Assembly (NCBI GenBank): GCA_018242065.1
Contig: JAFECQ010000026.1
Location: 1-34,729 of the forward strand
DNA: 34,729 nt
Direction: 5' to 3'
Source of the DNA: Pseudomonadota bacterium
GTDB taxonomy: Bacteria > Pseudomonadota > Alphaproteobacteria > UBA9655
The translations under genes were made by a program, and so were the position numbers. The notes under the pieces are model-generated. The model was given only the letters and a program-made list of their open reading frames with translations. It had not been told where the DNA came from and ran no database searches. Shown here in pieces: positions 32,414 through 34,729 of the stretch. Numbering within the stretch: the first letter of the stretch is position 1; each line of letters begins with the position of its first letter.

Positions 32414-32480
32414 AGACACCTCCCAGTGCTGGCTGAATTGGGTTGATGTCTATATGCTAAAATAAGAGGGCATTTTGACT

Positions 32481-32513
32481 TGTGTTGAACAAATAGGCTA
32501 TTTGTTCAACACA
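32481..32513. promoter_or_regulatory. 33-bp near-perfect palindrome between the hypothetical gene and the AlpA-like gene
   Basis: TGTGTTGAACAAATAG (32481-32496), a single central base, then CTATTTGTTCAACACA (32498-32513): 16 bp paired on each side. It overlaps the stop codon of the upstream gene and lies about 70 bp before the AlpA-like start. No T-run follows on either strand, so a dimeric regulator site is more likely than a terminator. Confidence 0.65.
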
Positions 32514-33217
32514 GACAAGCCTTTATCTAACAGTAGGTTAAATGGGGATGGAAATTCTTGAAAAATGCTCTTGAGTTGTTCTCTTTTGTACCAAATGCTT
32601 CTGATAGCTTCATAAGAAAGAGATATCCCTACCGATTCCAGAGCAAGCTTCATCGCATCGCAACGAGAATGCTCTTTTCCATACATCGGATCGGGATTTC
32701 TAGTGATGGACAAACCTGTGTCATCCGCAGAATTTAAGAGTATTACAATATGGAAATCTCGAAAAAGTTTTTCATGAGAATGTCTCCCTCGTTGCCTTTT
32801 AGGCATGGTCCTTTCGTCAGTTTCAATAAGAAACGATTGAAGTTCTGTTGGGATGGGATCTTTTTGTTGTTGCAACCTTAATGCAAGTTCTTTAGCAGCC
32901 ATCCACGCAGATAATTTAGTCTTAGCTGCGACGAGCAACTCTTTTATATGTTCACCTGTAAATCGAATTTTAATAAATGGATCACCTTCCCAAGGAGGAG
33001 CAGGTCGCCCAAAAAAAGTATGCATTGCATAGCAATATTCCAGTCCAATAGGTAGGGTTTTGCTACAGCGTCCACTTTGCGAAATTAGTTCTATTCCCGA
33101 TAAAAACATGTAGTATATCTTGGATAAAGTCATCCCGTCCAAGTTAGCGAATGACCCACGAAGGACAAATGAGAAATAGTTTTTTACGTCTTCAAACATA
33201 GGGTCATTTGTTTGCAT
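32498..33217 (-). CDS. hypothetical protein downstream of integrase B
   Basis: 239 residues from the ATG at 33217, chosen because AAAGGAG lies six bases upstream; it overlaps the integrase stop by 14 bp (a longer frame starts at 33283). Mostly helical, with a tryptophan- and proline-containing middle (FFGRPAPPWEGDPFIKIRFT) and a basic patch (MPKRQRGRHSHEKLF). The segment MYGKEHSRCDAMKLALESVG followed by LSYEAIRSIWYK may be a DNA-binding helix pair. No family recognised. It takes the slot held by an unrelated gene in element A. Confidence 0.7.
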   Translation of the reverse strand: MQTNDPMFEDVKNYFSFVLRGSFANLDGMTLSKIYYMFLSGIELISQSGRCSKTLPIGLEYCYAMHTFFGRPAPPWEGDPFIKIRFTGEHIKELLVAAKTKLSAWMAAKELALRLQQQKDPIPTELQSFLIETDERTMPKRQRGRHSHEKLFRDFHIVILLNSADDTGLSITRNPDPMYGKEHSRCDAMKLALESVGISLSYEAIRSIWYKREQLKSIFQEFPSPFNLLLDKGLSVLNK

Positions 33218-34280
33218 ATGCATCTCCTTTGAAAAGCCTTTGCTCAATATGTTCCCCAATAAATCGAGTAGCGTTGGCATCAAGATGGGTGTAGTGATCG
33301 GTCATACTTGCGGAAGAATGTCCTAATTGAGATCGTAGCTGTAATCCACTTGCACCAGCTTTGGCTCCCATAGAACAGTAATGATGACGTAATCCGTGAA
33401 AAACAAAGTTTTCAATTTCAGCTGATAGAAGAGCTGAATTCCAAGATTTTTTAATATCGACCCGTCCGAAGGCTGTTTTGCTTGCAAAAATCAGGTTTTT
33501 TCTTGGATCACGACTACTTTTTATTTTTTCTAGTTCCTCGATTACACAGCCAACCAATCCCACGCGTCTTGGATGTCCATTCTTTGAGTCTTTAATGTGC
33601 GCAATATGGATATCAAACTCAATATCATCCCATGTCAGATTGAGAATTTCGCTTTTCCGTGCGCCTGTTGTTAAAGCAATCAACACAATGCAGTACAAAT
33701 AAGGACTTTTACTTTTCCGGCAGGCCATCAAAAGGCGTATTTCTTCATCTACCTGAAGAGTTCTTCAAATTTTGGGATTGGTTTTCAGTTTCAAAAGATT
33801 GAGGCAAGGATTCTCATCTATCCAGCGCATATTTTTGCAAGCATAGCGAAAAGCTCCGCTTAGAGTTGAAAAATATCGATTTACTGTAGCCGGATTAAGA
33901 GTTTTTCCGCGCTTATTTGTTTCACTCAACAGCTTTTTTCTTTTAGCGATAAGGAGTTCGGGAGTGATATAGGTAAGAGCAAGTTTTCCAATTTCCTCTT
34001 TGAAATAGTTTAATTGAAAAATTGTATTGTCAGCAGCTTTATGATGCTCCACTACAGCTTCTTGAATGTAAAGATCAATCAACTCTGATAGAGTTTTTTC
34101 TTTATTTTTAGCAAAGTCGTACTTGCCATTTTTGATTTTGATCTCTGTTTCTTTCGCCCAATCCTCAGCTTCTTTCTTACGAGGGAAATGATCTGATACT
34201 GTAGGGTGATTTTTTATTCTAATGACAGCTCGCCAAACTTTAGAGCCGTCTTTATTTATACGTTGATAGATGGATGCCAT
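33204..34280 (-). pseudogene. int: tyrosine recombinase (integrase) of element B, interrupted by one in-frame TGA
   Basis: A single frame of 358 codons from ATG 34280 to the stop at 33204, broken only by TGA at 33767-33765 (codon 172), between NPKI and RTLQVDEEIRLL. Both sides keep the same frame. The N-terminal part holds the arm-binding domain (SIYQRINKDGSKVWRAVI) and core-binding helices. The C-terminal part has all catalytic residues: R208 (TTGARKSE), H295 and R298 (HGLRHHY), H321 (LGHSS), nucleophile Y330 (DHYTHLD). CGA to TGA would be a one-base transition. Readthrough or sequencing error are alternatives; as read, the N-terminal product alone could bind arms but not recombine. It lies directly downstream of the second tRNA-Thr half-site. 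Confidence 0.85.
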
Positions 34281-34338
34281 CTTAAACCTCTTGTTAGTTT
34301 TGGTTTAAGCGGCTGGCTGTGCTAAGTTATTATTTCAC

Positions 34339-34358
34339 TGCACCGTCATTGCACCGCG
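34339..34358. repeat. arm-type integrase sites, element B, integrase side
   Basis: TGCACCG at 34339 and 34350, spaced 11 bp, the second continuing CGCGA-like as at the far end of element B (17731-17752). They lie about 104 bp from the attachment core and about 60 bp upstream of the integrase start. Confidence 0.62.
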
Positions 34359-34427
34359 AGGAATGAATCTAGCTTGTTTAAAGTATTTAATACAAGCTAA
34401 ATCACTCTCAGACAGGTGTGTAAGGAT

Positions 34428-34474
34428 TGCCTAAAGCCAGAATCGAACTGACGACCTGCGCATTACGAATGCTC
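34428..34474 (-). other. attachment site 2: 3' half of tRNA-Thr(CGT)
   Basis: The minus strand reads as anticodon arm GCA-TTCGTAA-TGC (anticodon CGT), variable loop AGGTC, T arm GTCAG-TTCGATT-CTGGC, acceptor strand TTTAGGC and discriminator A, without CCA. It differs from site 1 by several paired changes in the T arm, so the two came from different element lineages rather than a recent duplication. The sequence on the 5' side does not fold as a tRNA. Confidence 0.8.
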
Positions 34475-34590
34475 CCTATCCAGGAATGTCACAGCATCTT
34501 ACAGTAGCTGACACGAGAACAGGATAACCCATCTTTTCTTTACAGTCTATCCTCATTTGAGGTGGCTTCAATTGTTTTGTCGCCCCTATT

Positions 34591-34608
34591 TGGTCCACCC
34601 TTGGTCCA
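34591..34608. repeat. arm-type integrase sites, element A, far end
   Basis: TGGTCCA at 34591 and 34602, spaced 11 bp, followed by CGG, matching the block at 17471-17491 in all but two bases over about 24. Distance to the core is about 119 bp, nearly equal to the 117 bp on the integrase side. Confidence 0.65.
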
Positions 34609-34628
34609 CGGAATCCCAATATTTTCTC

Positions 34629-34658
34629 TTGCTGAATATATGCTCATTTAGGCATAAT
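34629..34658 (+). promoter_or_regulatory. probable higBA promoter
   Basis: TTGCTG (34629-34634), an 18-base spacer, then CATAAT (34653-34658), 26 bp before the higB ATG. TATGC and GCATA form a short inverted repeat within the spacer and -10, a possible HigA operator. Confidence 0.5.
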
Positions 34659-34684
34659 AAGATTAGAAAGACAGAAGACAACTA

Positions 34685-34729
34685 ATGAAACGACTTTTCT
34701 GGATCGGATCGAGCCGCGCAGACCTCAAG
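34685..34729 (+). CDS. higB: HigB toxin, 5' part (continues at position 1)
   Basis: ATG at 34685 opens 15 codons (MKRLFWIGSSRADLK). The last eight codons duplicate bases 1-24 in the same frame, so the gene is complete on the circle: seven unique codons here plus 112 codons at 1-336 give 118 residues and a stop. The ribosome binding site is weak (AGAAGA). Confidence 0.88.
   Translation, partial: MKRLFWIGSSRADLK
34706..34729. repeat. 24-bp terminal overlap identical to bases 1-24
   Basis: The last 24 bases equal the first 24 and fall inside higB with the reading frame preserved. This is best read as redundant ends of a closed circular assembly, not a biological terminal repeat. Confidence 0.88.

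Larger units (their letters stand above)
17611..34466. mobile_element. element B: tRNA-Thr integrative element, about 16.86 kb
   Basis: Bounded by the two tRNA-Thr cores, with TGCACCG arm pairs at both ends and a TGA-interrupted integrase at the right end. It carries CBASS, a YgjP-like gene, type I restriction genes with fic and an XRE regulator, then a backbone of small-terminase-like, DUF3987, CHC2, AlpA-like and integrase genes in the same order and strand as element A. Confidence 0.7.
34281..34684. other. 404-bp gene-free junction region between integrase B and higB
   Basis: No gene is visible. It holds, in order, the TGCACCG arm pair of element B, the tRNA-Thr half-site, the TGGTCCA arm pair of element A, and the higBA promoter. 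It is the junction between the integrase end of B and the far end of A. Confidence 0.7.

Noticed and set aside
33765..33767. TGA decoded as an amino acid by a variant genetic code
   Set aside because: TGA serves as the real stop in several coupled genes here (for example ATGA overlaps at 10806 and 31896), so reassignment is unlikely.
33204..34280. Frameshift in the element B integrase
   Set aside because: The two parts are in the same frame; the only defect is one TGA codon.
34428..34500. A second complete tRNA-Thr gene
   Set aside because: Only anticodon arm to acceptor 3' strand is present; no matching 5' half upstream.
1..34729. Conventional plasmid with partition and Rep genes
   Set aside because: No ParA/ParB or plasmid Rep family was recognised; replication genes are of the satellite primase-helicase type and two integrases with att sites are present.

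Overview
The window is almost certainly one closed circle. Its first 24 bases (1-24) are repeated exactly as its last 24 (34706-34729), and a HigB-type toxin gene reads in frame across the join (start codon at 34685, stop at 334-336). The unique length is therefore about 34,705 bp. The DNA is AT-rich with clear AAGGAG-type ribosome binding sites and tight bacterial operons. No rRNA, intact tRNA, capsid, portal, conjugation or ParA/ParB genes are visible. The host is a bacterium I cannot name; Fic, HigBA, DUF5681 and tRNA-Thr(CGT) attachment sites would fit, for example, a Gram-negative amoeba-associated lineage, but that is only a guess.

The circle is two integrative, satellite-like elements of about 17 kb joined head to tail. 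Two places (about 17573-17620 and 34428-34474) carry a 3' half of tRNA-Thr(CGT), each directly upstream of a tyrosine recombinase on the minus strand. Element A (from about 34466 through the origin to about 17611) has paired TGGTCCA repeats at both ends. Element B (about 17611-34466) has paired TGCACCG repeats at both ends. All pairs have an 11-bp period and lie about 100-120 bp from the tRNA core. Each junction thus joins the far end of one element to the integrase end of the other, as expected if a tandem array in one tRNA-Thr gene excised as a unit.

Both elements share a minus-strand backbone in the same order: integrase, hypothetical gene, excisionase-like DNA-binding protein, CHC2/TOPRIM primase with a helicase-type ATPase, an inverted repeat at the primase stop codon, a small-terminase-like gene, and a small last gene. 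The element B integrase is interrupted by one in-frame TGA.

The rest is defence-like cargo. Element A carries higBA, two hypothetical genes, a frameshifted small gene, and a four-gene minus-strand operon (12677-2545): a ClpB-like AAA+ protein, an NrdG-like radical SAM protein, a roughly 2070-residue zinc ribbon-pseudokinase-SF1 helicase-nuclease fusion, and a coiled-coil protein. I do not recognise this set as a named system, and it is the best candidate here for an undescribed one. Element B carries a controller-type XRE regulator with a palindromic operator, type I restriction-modification genes (hsdM, fic, hsdS, hsdR), a YgjP-like metallopeptidase, and a two-gene CBASS (CD-NTase plus Cap5-type HNH-SAVED effector) with imperfect direct repeats on both sides.
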